A DNA stretch of 64,000 nt from Streptomyces sp. NBC_01471 (GTDB lineage: Bacteria; Actinomycetota; Actinomycetes; Streptomycetales; Streptomycetaceae): assembly GCF_041438865.1 (NCBI RefSeq), contig NZ_CP109450.1:4485001-4549000 (forward strand), given 5' to 3'. This document shows positions 33,850 through 42,344 of this stretch, piece by piece; position 1 is the stretch's first letter, and every line of letters begins with the position of its first letter. A model generated the notes under the pieces. That model made no database searches, was not told the DNA's origin, and saw nothing but the letters and a program-made list of their open reading frames with translations. A program made the translations under genes and the position numbers.

Positions 33850-33873
33850 GGTCCGCACGCCACCGTGCGGGCC
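33850..33873. terminator. Strong hairpin terminator between convergent genes
   Basis: GGTCCGCACG (33850-33859), loop CCAC, CGTGCGGGCC (33864-33873): 10 pairs with one G-U. It lies between the end of the RiPP operon and the end of the convergent TetR gene, and can serve both directions. Confidence 0.6.
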
Positions 33874-33916
33874 CCGGGCGCCCCACCCCCAACCCCTCGG
33901 ACCGACGCCCGTACTC

Positions 33917-34528
33917 CTACCGCGGGCCGCCGAGGGTGTGGTCCACCAGGCCGTCGAGATCGTGGTCCACCTCGCGGTAGCCGAACATCGCCCGCAGGTA
34001 CAGGGGGGCGAGGAAGCGGTCGAGCACGGTGGCGAGTTCGGGAGTGGCTTCTCCGCGGGCGGTCGCGCGGTCGAGCACCTGCTGAATGACCACGCCGCGG
34101 GCCGCGAGGAAGTCGGTGAGCTGGCGGTCCCGGCCCCGGCCGCCGTCCGGGTCCTGCCCGGCGGACTCATCGGTGCGCACCGCGAGGACCGTGCGCAGGA
34201 GTGCCAGCCCGCCCGGCCGCGAGAGGTCGTCCACGAGGGCGGTCGCCCAGGCCCGCAGGTCCTCGCGGAGGGACCCGGTGTCGGGGATCGGGGACTCTTC
34301 GTTGAGCTGCGCGACGGAGGCGGCGACATCGAGCACGAGGTTGTCGAGGGTTCCCCACCGCCGGTAGAGCGTCGCTTCGTGCACCCCTGCGCGTTCGGCC
34401 ACGTCGCGGCCGGTGAAGCCGTCCCTGCCGTGTTCGGCGATCAGGCCGCGGACGGCCTCGTGCACCGCCCGTCCGGTGCGGGCCGTGCGCCCGCCGGGCC
34501 GTTTGCGGGGGGCTGGGTTCTGAGCCAT
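33917..34528 (-). CDS. TetR-family transcriptional regulator
   Basis: 203 residues from ATG 34528; a longer frame upstream lacks a better start. The N-terminal tail is Arg/Lys/Pro-rich, then the helix-turn-helix AVRGLIAEHGRDGFTGRDVA ... AGVHEATLYRRWGTLDNL (about 20-70) and a C-terminal TetR_C-type domain. Divergent from the alpha/beta hydrolase gene with a 149-bp promoter region that contains palindromes. It points away from the RiPP operon, so it may control the hydrolase rather than the RiPP genes. Confidence 0.88.
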   Translation of the reverse strand: MAQNPAPRKRPGGRTARTGRAVHEAVRGLIAEHGRDGFTGRDVAERAGVHEATLYRRWGTLDNLVLDVAASVAQLNEESPIPDTGSLREDLRAWATALVDDLSRPGGLALLRTVLAVRTDESAGQDPDGGRGRDRQLTDFLAARGVVIQQVLDRATARGEATPELATVLDRFLAPLYLRAMFGYREVDHDLDGLVDHTLGGPR

Positions 34529-34590
34529 GACACCACCGTACCGCAGCAAATGCGTGGCCACTTGCGTTAAGGATAGGGCCCCCTCTAGTG

Positions 34591-34602
34591 TCGCTATAGC
34601 GA
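34591..34602. promoter_or_regulatory. Perfect 12-bp palindrome in the TetR/hydrolase divergent promoter
   Basis: TCGCTATAGCGA, 63 bp from the TetR ATG and 76 bp from the hydrolase ATG. A second imperfect repeat around GTGGCCAC (34555-34562) lies closer to the TetR gene. Either could be the TetR operator; inferred from symmetry and position. Confidence 0.45.
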
Positions 34603-34677
34603 GTGGACACGCATTAAGGAGTGCGCGGACACGGTGAAGCGTTCTGTTGAAGCGTTTTGAGCAGCGAGGAGCTCTCC

Positions 34678-35937
34678 ATGAAGCAGCTGATGTTCCCCGA
34701 CCACCCGACCTACTGGTTCGAGACGGTCCGTTCGATGAGCCACATCGCCTACGGAGGAGCCGACTTCGGCGAGGTGCTCGCCACCGCCGGACAGATCACC
34801 CCCGGCGACCCCGACAGCTGGCACGACGCCTGGCGGGCCACCGCCGACCGGATCTCCCGCGACGCCGAACGGGCCCTGGCGGGCAGCCACCGGGTCAGCG
34901 CCCGCGACGGCTTCCTGCGGGCGTGGAACTACTACCGGAACGCCGAGTTCTTCCTGCACGGCGATCCCCACGACCCGCGCATCCTCGACAACTACGACCG
35001 TGCGACAGGGGCGTTCGGCCAGTACACGGCCCTGGTCGGCCCGGACGTGCTGCGCCCGGTGCGGATCCCGTTCGACCGGGCCGAACTGCCCGGCTACTTC
35101 TACCCCAGCCCGCTGCCCGGCCGCCGCCCGCTCCTGCTGATGCACAGCGGCTTCGACGGCAGCGCCGAGGAACTGCACGTCCAGGGCGCGCTCGCCGCAC
35201 AGGAACGCGGCTACCACGTGCTGACCTTCGACGGTCCGGGCCAGCCCGGCACCCGCCACCGCCACGGCCTGCTGTTCCGGCCCGACTGGGAGGTGGTCGT
35301 GGGCGCGGTCATCGACTGGGCGCTGACCCTCGCGGACGTCGACCCGCACCGCATCGCGCTGCTCGGAGTGAGCCTCGGCGGACAACTGTGCCTGCGCGCC
35401 GCCGCGTTCGAGCCGCGTCTGGCCGCCGTGATCGCGGTCGACGGCATCTACGACTTCGGCGCCGCGATCACCGCACCGCTCGGCGAGGACGGCGGAGACG
35501 GACCGGACATCGCCGAAGCCGGGCTGCGGGCGGACTCCGCCCCGCACATCGACGCCGCACTGGAGCAGGCCGCCGAGGACAGCGACACCGCACGCTGGGC
35601 GCTCGCCCACGGCCGGTACGTCATGGGCGGCGCCACCCCCCGCGAGTTCCTCGCCCGCACCCTCGACTACCACCTGCGCGACGGCATCGCCGAGGCCATC
35701 ACCTGCCCGGTGCTGGTCTGCGAGGCCGAGAACGACCTCTTCTTCGCCGGACAGCCCGAGCAGGTCCTCGCGCACCTGACCACCGGGGACAAGACCCTGA
35801 TGGTGTTCACCGAAGCGGAGGGCGCCGACGCGCACTGCCACGCCGGCGCCCAGCGACACGCCGTCGCCCGCATTCACGAGTGGCTCGACGAGCGGGTCCA
35901 CCCCGAGCGCGAGGGCGCCGTCACGTCCAACCCGTGA
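34678..35937 (+). CDS. Alpha/beta hydrolase (FrsA/acyl-peptidase-like)
   Basis: 419 residues from ATG 34678, with GAGGAG 6 bases upstream; an in-frame TTG at 34657 is less likely. A helical N-terminal cap domain (about 1-130) precedes the hydrolase fold: LMHSGFDGSAEELHVQG (oxyanion region), nucleophile elbow GVSLGG (about residue 237), acid in ENDLFFAGQPEQ and His in ADAHCHAGAQRH. The architecture recalls 2,6-dihydroxypseudooxynicotine hydrolase-like C-C hydrolases and dipeptidyl-peptidase relatives. Substrate unknown; likely repressed by the divergent TetR. Confidence 0.82.
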   Translation: MKQLMFPDHPTYWFETVRSMSHIAYGGADFGEVLATAGQITPGDPDSWHDAWRATADRISRDAERALAGSHRVSARDGFLRAWNYYRNAEFFLHGDPHDPRILDNYDRATGAFGQYTALVGPDVLRPVRIPFDRAELPGYFYPSPLPGRRPLLLMHSGFDGSAEELHVQGALAAQERGYHVLTFDGPGQPGTRHRHGLLFRPDWEVVVGAVIDWALTLADVDPHRIALLGVSLGGQLCLRAAAFEPRLAAVIAVDGIYDFGAAITAPLGEDGGDGPDIAEAGLRADSAPHIDAALEQAAEDSDTARWALAHGRYVMGGATPREFLARTLDYHLRDGIAEAITCPVLVCEAENDLFFAGQPEQVLAHLTTGDKTLMVFTEAEGADAHCHAGAQRHAVARIHEWLDERVHPEREGAVTSNP

Positions 35938-37050
35938 TCAGCCCCTGATGCTGTCGAACCCCTCGATCTGGCGGGGATCGCGCGTCCCCGGCCCCACGTA
36001 GGTCGCCGACGGACGCACCAGCCGCCCCGTGCGCTTCTGCTCCAGGATGTGCGCGCTCCAGCCCGCCGTGCGGGCGCACGTGAACATCGACGTGAACATG
36101 TGCGCCGGAACCTCCGCGAAGTCCAGCACGATCGCCGCCCAGAACTCCACGTTCGTGGCCAGCACCCGGTCGGGGCGCCTGGCGTGCAGCTCTTCCAGGG
36201 CCGCCTTCTCCAGCGCCTCGGCCACCTCGAAGCGCGGTGCGGCCAGCTCCCTGGCCGTACGGCGCAGGACCCGGGCCCGCGGATCCTCGGCACGGTAGAC
36301 GCGGTGGCCGAAGCCCATCAGCCGCTCGCCCTGGTCCAGCGCCCGCTTCACGTACGCCGTCGCGTCGCCCGTCCGCTCGATCTCCTCGATCATGCCGAGG
36401 ACCCGCGACGGCGCACCGCCGTGCAGCGGGCCGGACATCGCACCCACCGCGCCCGAGAGCGCGGCCGCGACGTCCGCGCCGGTCGACGCGATGACGCGGG
36501 CGGTGAACGTGGAGGCGTTCATGCCGTGTTCGGCCGCCGACGTCCAGTACGCGTCAACCGCCTTGACGTGCTTGGGGTCCGGCTCACCGCGCCAGCGGAC
36601 CATGAAGCGCTCGACGACCGAATCCGCCTTGTCGATCTCGCTCTGCGGAACCATCGGGCTGCCCTGGCCGCGCGCCGACTGGGCGACGTACGAGAGTGCC
36701 ATCACCGCGGCGCGCGCCAGATCGTCGCGGGCGGTGCGCTCATCGATGTCCAGCAGCGGTTTCAGACCCCAGACGGGCGCGAGCATCGCCAGCGCGGACT
36801 GCACGTCGACCCGGACGTCACCGGAGTGCACCGGGATGGGGAACGGCTCGGCGGGCGGCAGCCCGGGATTGAACGCCCCGTCGACCAGCAGACCCCAGAC
36901 GTTCCCGAAGGACACCTGACCGACCAGATCCTCGATGTCGACGCCGCGGTACCGCAGCGCGCCGCCCTCCTTGTCCGGTTCGGCGATCTCGGTCTCGAAT
37001 GCGACGACTCCTTCGAGTCCGGGTACGAAAGCGGCAGCGGCGTCGGACAT
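35938..37050 (-). CDS. citA: Citrate synthase (type 2, short)
   Basis: 370 residues. Catalytic histidines lie in MSGPLHGGAPSRV (about residue 215) and MGFGHRVYRAEDPRARVL (about 255); the CoA-binding C-terminal region has SMFTCARTAGWSAHILEQ. It condenses acetyl-CoA with oxaloacetate (or propionyl-CoA, as methylcitrate synthase; not separable by eye) in the cytoplasm. Divergent from pdxH with about 170 bp between, an arrangement I recall from S. coelicolor, where two citrate synthase genes occur. Citrate synthase 2 is the common annotation. Confidence 0.88.
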   Translation of the reverse strand: MSDAAAAFVPGLEGVVAFETEIAEPDKEGGALRYRGVDIEDLVGQVSFGNVWGLLVDGAFNPGLPPAEPFPIPVHSGDVRVDVQSALAMLAPVWGLKPLLDIDERTARDDLARAAVMALSYVAQSARGQGSPMVPQSEIDKADSVVERFMVRWRGEPDPKHVKAVDAYWTSAAEHGMNASTFTARVIASTGADVAAALSGAVGAMSGPLHGGAPSRVLGMIEEIERTGDATAYVKRALDQGERLMGFGHRVYRAEDPRARVLRRTARELAAPRFEVAEALEKAALEELHARRPDRVLATNVEFWAAIVLDFAEVPAHMFTSMFTCARTAGWSAHILEQKRTGRLVRPSATYVGPGTRDPRQIEGFDSIRG

Positions 37051-37224
37051 CAGGCGGCTCCTCGTGATGCGTTCGGGCTACGGGTTCGGCGGGCGGGGTC
37101 CGGCTTCCGGCTCGGTTCACACGCCGGCTGATCCGTCCGCGTGCGGGGGGACGAGTCTGACGGCTCCCGCCGGTGCGGGGAAGCGTGACATCCAGCACAC
37201 GTGCCGTTGCGGCAAGATGGGCCC

Positions 37225-37896
37225 GTGCCGAACCCTGATCTGAATCCAGCCGTGATGCGCGAGCAGTACCGCTCCTCCGTCCTCGCGGACGCAGACCTCG
37301 CCGCCGCCCCGATGGACCAGTTCGCCCGCTGGTTCGCCGAAGCCGTCGCGGGCGGCCTGCACGAACCGAACGCGATGGTCGTCTCGACCGCGACCCCCCA
37401 GGGCAGCCCCTCCGTCCGTACGGTGCTGCTCAAGCACTTCGACGCGGACGGATTCGTCTTCTTCACCAACCACGGCTCCCGCAAGGGCCGTGAAATGGCC
37501 GCCAACCCGCAGGTCTCGCTGCTCTTCCCGTGGCACCGGATCTCCCGCCAGATCATCGTCACGGGCACGGCGGCCCGTGTCGCCCGCGAGGAGACGGTGG
37601 CGTACTTCCGCACCCGCCCGCACGGCTCGCAGCTCGGCGCGTGGGCGAGCGCCCAGTCGTCGGTGATCGCCTCACGCGAGGAACTCACCAGCCATTACGA
37701 AGAGGTGGCGGCCCGTTACCCGGAGGGCACCGAGGTCCCGGTACCGGAGGACTGGGGCGGTTTCCGGGTGACCCCCGGCACGGTGGAATTCTGGCAGGGC
37801 CACGCGAACCGGCTGCACGACCGGCTGCGGTACGTACGCGCGGAGACGGATGCGGAGACGGATTCCGGGTGGCGTGTGGAGCGGCTCTGCCCGTGA
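37225..37896 (+). CDS. pdxH: Pyridoxamine 5'-phosphate oxidase
   Basis: 223 residues from GTG 37225; an in-frame GTG at 37201 would add 8 residues and neither start has a strong Shine-Dalgarno. Full-length PdxH: MREQYRSSVLADADL near the start, VRTVLLKHFDADGFVFFTN (FMN site), FRTRPHGSQLGAWASAQS, and the C-terminal VEFWQGHANRLHDRLRY plus WRVERLCP that bind the phosphate. It oxidises PNP/PMP to pyridoxal phosphate with FMN and O2. Confidence 0.93.
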   Translation: MPNPDLNPAVMREQYRSSVLADADLAAAPMDQFARWFAEAVAGGLHEPNAMVVSTATPQGSPSVRTVLLKHFDADGFVFFTNHGSRKGREMAANPQVSLLFPWHRISRQIIVTGTAARVAREETVAYFRTRPHGSQLGAWASAQSSVIASREELTSHYEEVAARYPEGTEVPVPEDWGGFRVTPGTVEFWQGHANRLHDRLRYVRAETDAETDSGWRVERLCP

Positions 37897-37966
37897 GGCC
37901 AGCGAGGCGTGTGAGGCGTGTGAGGGAGGGGTGCGCGCCCGGCGGTCCCCGCACGTGAACGCAGAA

Positions 37967-38029
37967 ACCCGCGGGCTCTGGTCCCTCCTTGCGGAGGAGC
38001 CGGCCGGACTTACCGGCGAGCCCGCGGGT
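37967..38029. ncRNA. Structured RNA candidate (three-way junction) after pdxH
   Basis: A perfect 12-bp outer stem, ACCCGCGGGCTC (37967-37978) with GAGCCCGCGGGT (38018-38029), encloses two hairpins: CCTCC-TTGC-GGAGG (37984-37997) and GCCGG-loop-CCGGC (37999-38017). It lies 70 bp after pdxH in a 421-bp gap. It could be an elaborate terminator or a small RNA; strand not determinable, though the minus-strand copy ends in GGGTTTCTGCG, a weak terminator tail. Confidence 0.45.
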
Positions 38030-38317
38030 CGGTGACTGCTTGGGATTTCGGCCGGCGGTCTGCCGGCACTGCACAGAGTGCGACGACGGGCCGTCAGCCC
38101 GCAGCCACCTCGCAAGTCCGAGAAGAAATCACTTCCGGAACACCTCCCTTCTAGCGTGCGGCCTACGTTAGGCACGGCGTCGGCCGCTCTCAACCGATTT
38201 ATTGAGTGCGCACATTTTTCGGCGAACGGAGTGTGGGCTCCATCACGTTCGCGTTGAATGATCCGACGTGCGGTACATGCAGTACATGCGGCGGACGCGT
38301 CCTGTTGGGGGTGCCGG
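38030..38317. promoter_or_regulatory. Promoter region of the PAS-domain gene
   Basis: No gene. It contains an AT-richer stretch (38193-38220) with TTGAGT at 38202-38207 inside ATTGAGTGCGC, an 11-mer also present in the minus-strand promoter at 41474. A direct repeat GTACATGC occurs at 38273 and 38282. No confident -10 element was found. Confidence 0.35.
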
Positions 38318-39913
38318 ATGAGTGGTTCCCGGATCGAGGCAGCCAGTGCGCTGGGCCCCGATGAGCCCGAGCCCGGCGGGAAGTCGGGGGCGGGAGGGAG
38401 TCCCGGTCCCGGTGTTCCGCCCGTTCCCGGTGGCGCGGGCGGTTCCGGTGCCCCGGACGGTCCGGGCTCCGATCTGCTGGCGGCGCTGCTGGACGGGATG
38501 GATGCCGCGCTCTGCGCGTTCGACGCCGACGCGGTGATCACGCACTGGAACCGCGAGGCGGAGCGCATCCTCGGCTGGTCCGCCGCCGAGGCCGTCGGCC
38601 GTACCGGCTTCGCGGGCTGGGCGGTGCGGTCCGCCGACGCCGACGAGGTGCAGGCCCGGCTGATGGCGGCGATGCGCGCCCCCGGCCGTCAGGTCCACGA
38701 GTTCGCGCTGCTGCGCAAGGACGGCGGGCGGGTGCTCGTACGGACGCAGTCCTCCGGGGTGCGCGGCCCGGACGGCACACCGGCCGGGGTGTACTGCGCC
38801 TTCAGCGAGGTCCACGCGCAGATCGATCTGGAACGGGCGATCGCGCTCAGCGAGGCCATGTTCGACGACGCCTCCTGGGGGGTCGTCCTGGTCGACGTCG
38901 ATCTGCGGCCGACCGTCGTCAACGCCCATGCCGCGCGGGCGCTCTCGACGGGGCGCACGACGATGCTCGGGCGCCCGCTGGGCGACCTGATCGTGCAGGG
39001 CGTCGAGGAACTGGAGGGCGCGCTCCAGCACGTACTCGCCGAGGGGGCGCTCCCCGCTCCGGCCGAGATGTGGGTGACGCTGCGGACCGCCGAGGGCGAG
39101 CGGCGGCGCTGCTGGCGCAGCGGGTTCGTGCGGCTGGCCTCGCCGCTCGCGGAGGAGCCTGTTCCGCTCGGGGTCGGCTGGCTGTTCCGTGACATCACCG
39201 CCGCCCGGGAGGCCGAGCAGGAGGCGAGCCGGCTCCGCTTCCGCGGCAACCAGCTGCACCGTGCGTCGCGGGCGGCCGCCGAGTGCGAGGACCCGATGGA
39301 GGCGGCGACGTCGTATCTGGACTTCGCGCTGGCCGGGTTCGCCGACCATGCGCTGATCGACATGTCCGCCGACGCGCCCGCCCTGCCCTCCGCCCCCCAC
39401 TCCGCGGAGGAGGCACCCGTCCGGCTCGTCCGGGTGGCCGAGACACCGTCCGGCGGCGCGTCCGGACCGTGCCTGCCGGTGGCGGGCGCCGCCCTGCCGG
39501 TGCGCTACCGGGCCGGCCATCCGGCGCTCCAGGCGGTGGCCAGGGCCGGTGCGGTACGGACCAGCGCGGCGGCCGCGCCCCGGTCGGCGCCCGCGGCGAC
39601 GGCGGGAACGGCCAGGGACGCGGCGGAGGCGTGGGCGGCCGGGCGCCAGTGGCCGCCGGGCACCGTGCACGCGCTGTGCACGGTGCTGCGGAGCAGGGGG
39701 AGGACGCTGGGGGTCGTGACCTTCCTGCGCGGGGCGAGCCGCCTCGCCTTCGAACGGCCCGACGCGGTGTACGCGGAGAGCGTCGCCGTACGGGTGGCCT
39801 CCGCCATCGACCTGGCGCGGACGCTCGCGGGTCCGGGAGGGGACCCGGGACAACTGCCCCGGCCCGGCGAGGACCGGACGCGGGCCGACGAAGATCGGCC
39901 GGACAGGGCTTAG
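38318..39913 (+). CDS. PAS-PAS sensor protein with GAF-like C-terminus, no output domain
   Basis: 531 residues from ATG 38318 (GGGGGTG upstream); ATG 38258 would add 20 residues. A Gly/Pro-rich N-terminal tail precedes PAS domain 1 (about 55-165, ALCAFDADAVITHWNREAE and ILGWSAAEAVGR) and PAS domain 2 (about 185-300, GVVLVDVDLRPTVVNAHAAR), then a divergent GAF-like region (about 320-505) ending FERPDAVYAESVAVRVASA. Relatives usually carry a C-terminal SpoIIE/PP2C phosphatase; here the chain ends in a short acidic tail. It may act by binding a partner, or have lost its effector domain. Confidence 0.75.
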   Translation: MSGSRIEAASALGPDEPEPGGKSGAGGSPGPGVPPVPGGAGGSGAPDGPGSDLLAALLDGMDAALCAFDADAVITHWNREAERILGWSAAEAVGRTGFAGWAVRSADADEVQARLMAAMRAPGRQVHEFALLRKDGGRVLVRTQSSGVRGPDGTPAGVYCAFSEVHAQIDLERAIALSEAMFDDASWGVVLVDVDLRPTVVNAHAARALSTGRTTMLGRPLGDLIVQGVEELEGALQHVLAEGALPAPAEMWVTLRTAEGERRRCWRSGFVRLASPLAEEPVPLGVGWLFRDITAAREAEQEASRLRFRGNQLHRASRAAAECEDPMEAATSYLDFALAGFADHALIDMSADAPALPSAPHSAEEAPVRLVRVAETPSGGASGPCLPVAGAALPVRYRAGHPALQAVARAGAVRTSAAAAPRSAPAATAGTARDAAEAWAAGRQWPPGTVHALCTVLRSRGRTLGVVTFLRGASRLAFERPDAVYAESVAVRVASAIDLARTLAGPGGDPGQLPRPGEDRTRADEDRPDRA

Positions 39914-40034
39914 CCCGCCACCTCGCCGCATACGGTCACCCGCAGCACATTGGACGCGGCCGGCGCCGGACCGCCGCGGTTGCCGCAGCTCCGGCTCAGG
40001 GACCGGTCGATCCATGGGCGCCGGTGGCGGCGGT

Positions 40035-41414
40035 CTAAGCGGTGCGCCCCTGGACGACGAGGTTGCCGTGCGCGTCCAGCCGGGCCAGGTCGCCGGTGCG
40101 GTGGAAACCGTCGGAAGTGAAGGCGCGGGCGTTGCGGGCGTCAGCCTTGTAGTAGCCGCGCACGGTGCTGGGGCCGCGGGCCAGCAGCTCCCCGGTCTGT
40201 CCGGCGGGCGCGTCGATACGGATCTCGTCGGCGGGTGACACGGGCCTGCCCTGTGTACCCAGGACGGTCTCCGCCGCGTCGTCGAGCCGGGTGGCGGACA
40301 GGAACCCCTCTGCTCTGCCGAACACCTGCTGCATCCGGCAGCCGAACGCGGCGGCCAGGCGTTCCGCCGTCGCCCGGTGCGGAGGTGCGCCTCCTCCGAT
40401 CTGCATCACCCGCAGACTCGACAGATCCTCCGTGGCGGCGGGCAGGGCGTCCAGCCACTGTGCCGCGATGTCCGGTACCACGGAGGTGAACGTCACGCGT
40501 TCGCTCCCGATGGCACGGAAGACCTCAGCGGGCTCCGGGCTCTCGATCAGGACCACGGTCCCTCCGGCAGCGAGCGTGCCGACGATTCCGGGGCAGCCGA
40601 AGGCGAAGTTGGACTCCGCAGGCAGGGCCGCCAGATACACGTCCTCCTGGGTGAGCCCGAGGACTTCGCCGCCGGCGCGGGCCTGGTACGCGTAGTCGTC
40701 ATGGGTACGCGGGATCAGCTCGGGCAGCGCGGCTGTCCCGCCGGACACCAGGAAGAAGGCCACCGAACCGGCGTCGAGCGGCGGGTCGGGCTCGGGCGGG
40801 GAGTCGAGGGAGCTCAGCGGGAAGAACAGGCAGCCTTCCGACGTCACGGAGAATCCGCCGGCCTGCGCACCGGCCCCGGACCAGGTGAAGACGCGCCGCA
40901 GGAAGGGGAATTCGACCGAGATCCGGGAAGCCATCCCGGTGTGGTCGAAACCGCGGTAGGACACGGGGCCGACATAGCCGGCGGCCCCGGTCGTCCGGAC
41001 GAGACGGCCGATCTCGGCAGCACGGTGAGCGACGGGGGCGAACACCGGAATCGCCCCGGTGCGCAAGAGCGCGAACACCGTGACGACGAACTCGGGCACG
41101 TTCGGCAGTTGCACCACCACCCGGTCGCCCGGCCGGATGCCGCGCAGCCGGAGACCGGCGGCCATGCGGTCCGCCCGCCGGTTCAGGTTCGCGTACGTCA
41201 TGCGGGTGCCGCCGTGCACCAGGGCGGTCCGTGTGCTGTGTTCACGCGCCCATTGCCGCAGCAGATCGCTGAGAGTGCGGCCCTGCCAGTACCCGGCCCG
41301 CCGGTAGTGTGCCGCTTCCTCGTCGGGCCAGGGGGTGAAGCCGTCGAGCATGCTGCTGTCCCCCAGTGCGGTGGCCTGCCCTGCGCCGGTCTGCCCTTCG
41401 CCGGTCTGCTCCAT
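40035..41414 (-). CDS. 2,3-DHB/salicylate-AMP-ligase-like protein, C-terminal subdomain missing
   Basis: 459 residues; DhbE/EntE enzymes are about 540. The N-terminal adenylation subdomain is clear: GFTPWPDEEAAHYRRAGYW, the LIPRTHDDYAYQ stretch typical of EntE, GGGAPPHRATAERL and HRTGDLARLDAHGNLVVQGR. It stops at the A8 hinge (VVQGRTA then TAG), so the C-terminal subdomain with the catalytic A10 lysine is absent and no remnant follows. The A3 loop reads SGGTAALPEL, with Glu where Lys is expected. It is probably not a normal adenylating enzyme: a decayed gene or a repurposed N-domain. No other siderophore gene is adjacent, though dmdR1 is nearby. Confidence 0.75.
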   Translation of the reverse strand: MEQTGEGQTGAGQATALGDSSMLDGFTPWPDEEAAHYRRAGYWQGRTLSDLLRQWAREHSTRTALVHGGTRMTYANLNRRADRMAAGLRLRGIRPGDRVVVQLPNVPEFVVTVFALLRTGAIPVFAPVAHRAAEIGRLVRTTGAAGYVGPVSYRGFDHTGMASRISVEFPFLRRVFTWSGAGAQAGGFSVTSEGCLFFPLSSLDSPPEPDPPLDAGSVAFFLVSGGTAALPELIPRTHDDYAYQARAGGEVLGLTQEDVYLAALPAESNFAFGCPGIVGTLAAGGTVVLIESPEPAEVFRAIGSERVTFTSVVPDIAAQWLDALPAATEDLSSLRVMQIGGGAPPHRATAERLAAAFGCRMQQVFGRAEGFLSATRLDDAAETVLGTQGRPVSPADEIRIDAPAGQTGELLARGPSTVRGYYKADARNARAFTSDGFHRTGDLARLDAHGNLVVQGRTA

Positions 41415-41450
41415 CGTCAGTCGGCCTGGCCCGTCGCCGGTCCCGGCAAG

Positions 41451-41479
41451 AACCTAGGGCCGGACCGCCGCGCACTCAA
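41451..41479 (-). promoter_or_regulatory. Candidate promoter of the DHB-AMP-ligase-like gene
   Basis: On the minus strand TTGAGT (41479-41474) and TAGGTT (41456-41451) with a 17-bp spacer, 37 bp upstream of the ATG: a good HrdB-type promoter. No iron box was recognised around it. Confidence 0.5.
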
Positions 41480-41573
41480 TGAGAGTTCCTGTTGATATGT
41501 GCTCAGCCCGGCTGGACGAAAGCACAGGTGTGGCCCGTCGTGATCTCGCGCCGTGGTGTGCGGGCCGTCGCCC

Positions 41574-42344
41574 TCAGTGCTGGTAGAAGATCCGGTCGCC
41601 GTACTCCGTCATCACGCGTCGGTTCCACTCGTGCCCGCCGTCGACGTTGCCCGAGCGCAGCAGCGGGGGCTCGATGCCGCGGCGGGCCAGCTCGCCTGCC
41701 GCCGACGCCATCATCGCCTGCATCAGCGCGCTGGTGACGACGGTCGACGCGGGGGCGAAGGGGGCCTCGACGCCCTCGGCGGTCAGCTCCGCGTCGCCCA
41801 CCGCGATCCGGCTGTCCAGCACGATGTCGCAGTGATCCTTGAGGTACGTACCGGAGGAGTGCCGCGAGGTCGTCTCCTTCGTGTACGCGACCGACGTCAC
41901 ACCGATGACCTTCAGGCCCAGGGCGCGGGCGCTCATCGCCATCTCCACGGGGAGCGCGTTGCGCCCGGAGAGCGAGATGATCACCAGGACGTCGCCGGCC
42001 GCTGCCGGACTGGAGTCGAGCACGGCGCTCGCGAGACCGTCGACCCGCTCCAGGGCCGAGCCGAGTGTGGCCGGTCTGACGTCGACGCCGAGCGTGCCGG
42101 GGACGCCGAGCAGGTTCATCAGCGCGAGGCCGCCCGCGCGGTAGACCACGTCCTGGGCGGCGAGCGAGGAGTGGCCCGCGCCGAAGGCGAAGAGACGGCC
42201 GCCGGCCTGCACGGTGTCGGCCATCGCCGAACCGGCCGCCGTCACGTTCTGTGACTCCTCGTCCCGTATCCGGCGCAGCAGGCCGATCGCGGCGTCGAAG
42301 AACTCGCCGGCAAGGCCGCTGCTCCCGCTGTTCTCGCTGCTCAT
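41574..42344 (-). CDS. SIS-domain (sugar isomerase-type) protein
   Basis: 256 residues from ATG 42344; a GTG nine bases upstream is also possible. The SIS fold is marked by FAFGAGHSSLAAQDVVYRAG (about residue 52) and VLVIISLSGRNALPVEMAMS (about 120), the phosphosugar-binding loops, plus HEWNRRVMTEYGDRIF at the end. Such proteins bind phosphosugars, as isomerases or regulators (YpdF/GmhA-like). Divergent from dmdR1 with about 125 bp between, an arrangement I recall from S. coelicolor. Ligand unknown. Confidence 0.85.
   Translation of the reverse strand: MSSENSGSSGLAGEFFDAAIGLLRRIRDEESQNVTAAGSAMADTVQAGGRLFAFGAGHSSLAAQDVVYRAGGLALMNLLGVPGTLGVDVRPATLGSALERVDGLASAVLDSSPAAAGDVLVIISLSGRNALPVEMAMSARALGLKVIGVTSVAYTKETTSRHSSGTYLKDHCDIVLDSRIAVGDAELTAEGVEAPFAPASTVVTSALMQAMMASAAGELARRGIEPPLLRSGNVDGGHEWNRRVMTEYGDRIFYQH

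Noticed and set aside
41415..41500. Iron box upstream of the DHB-AMP-ligase-like gene
   Set aside because: No TTAGGTTAGGCTAACCTAA-like palindrome is visible, despite the nearby iron regulator gene.
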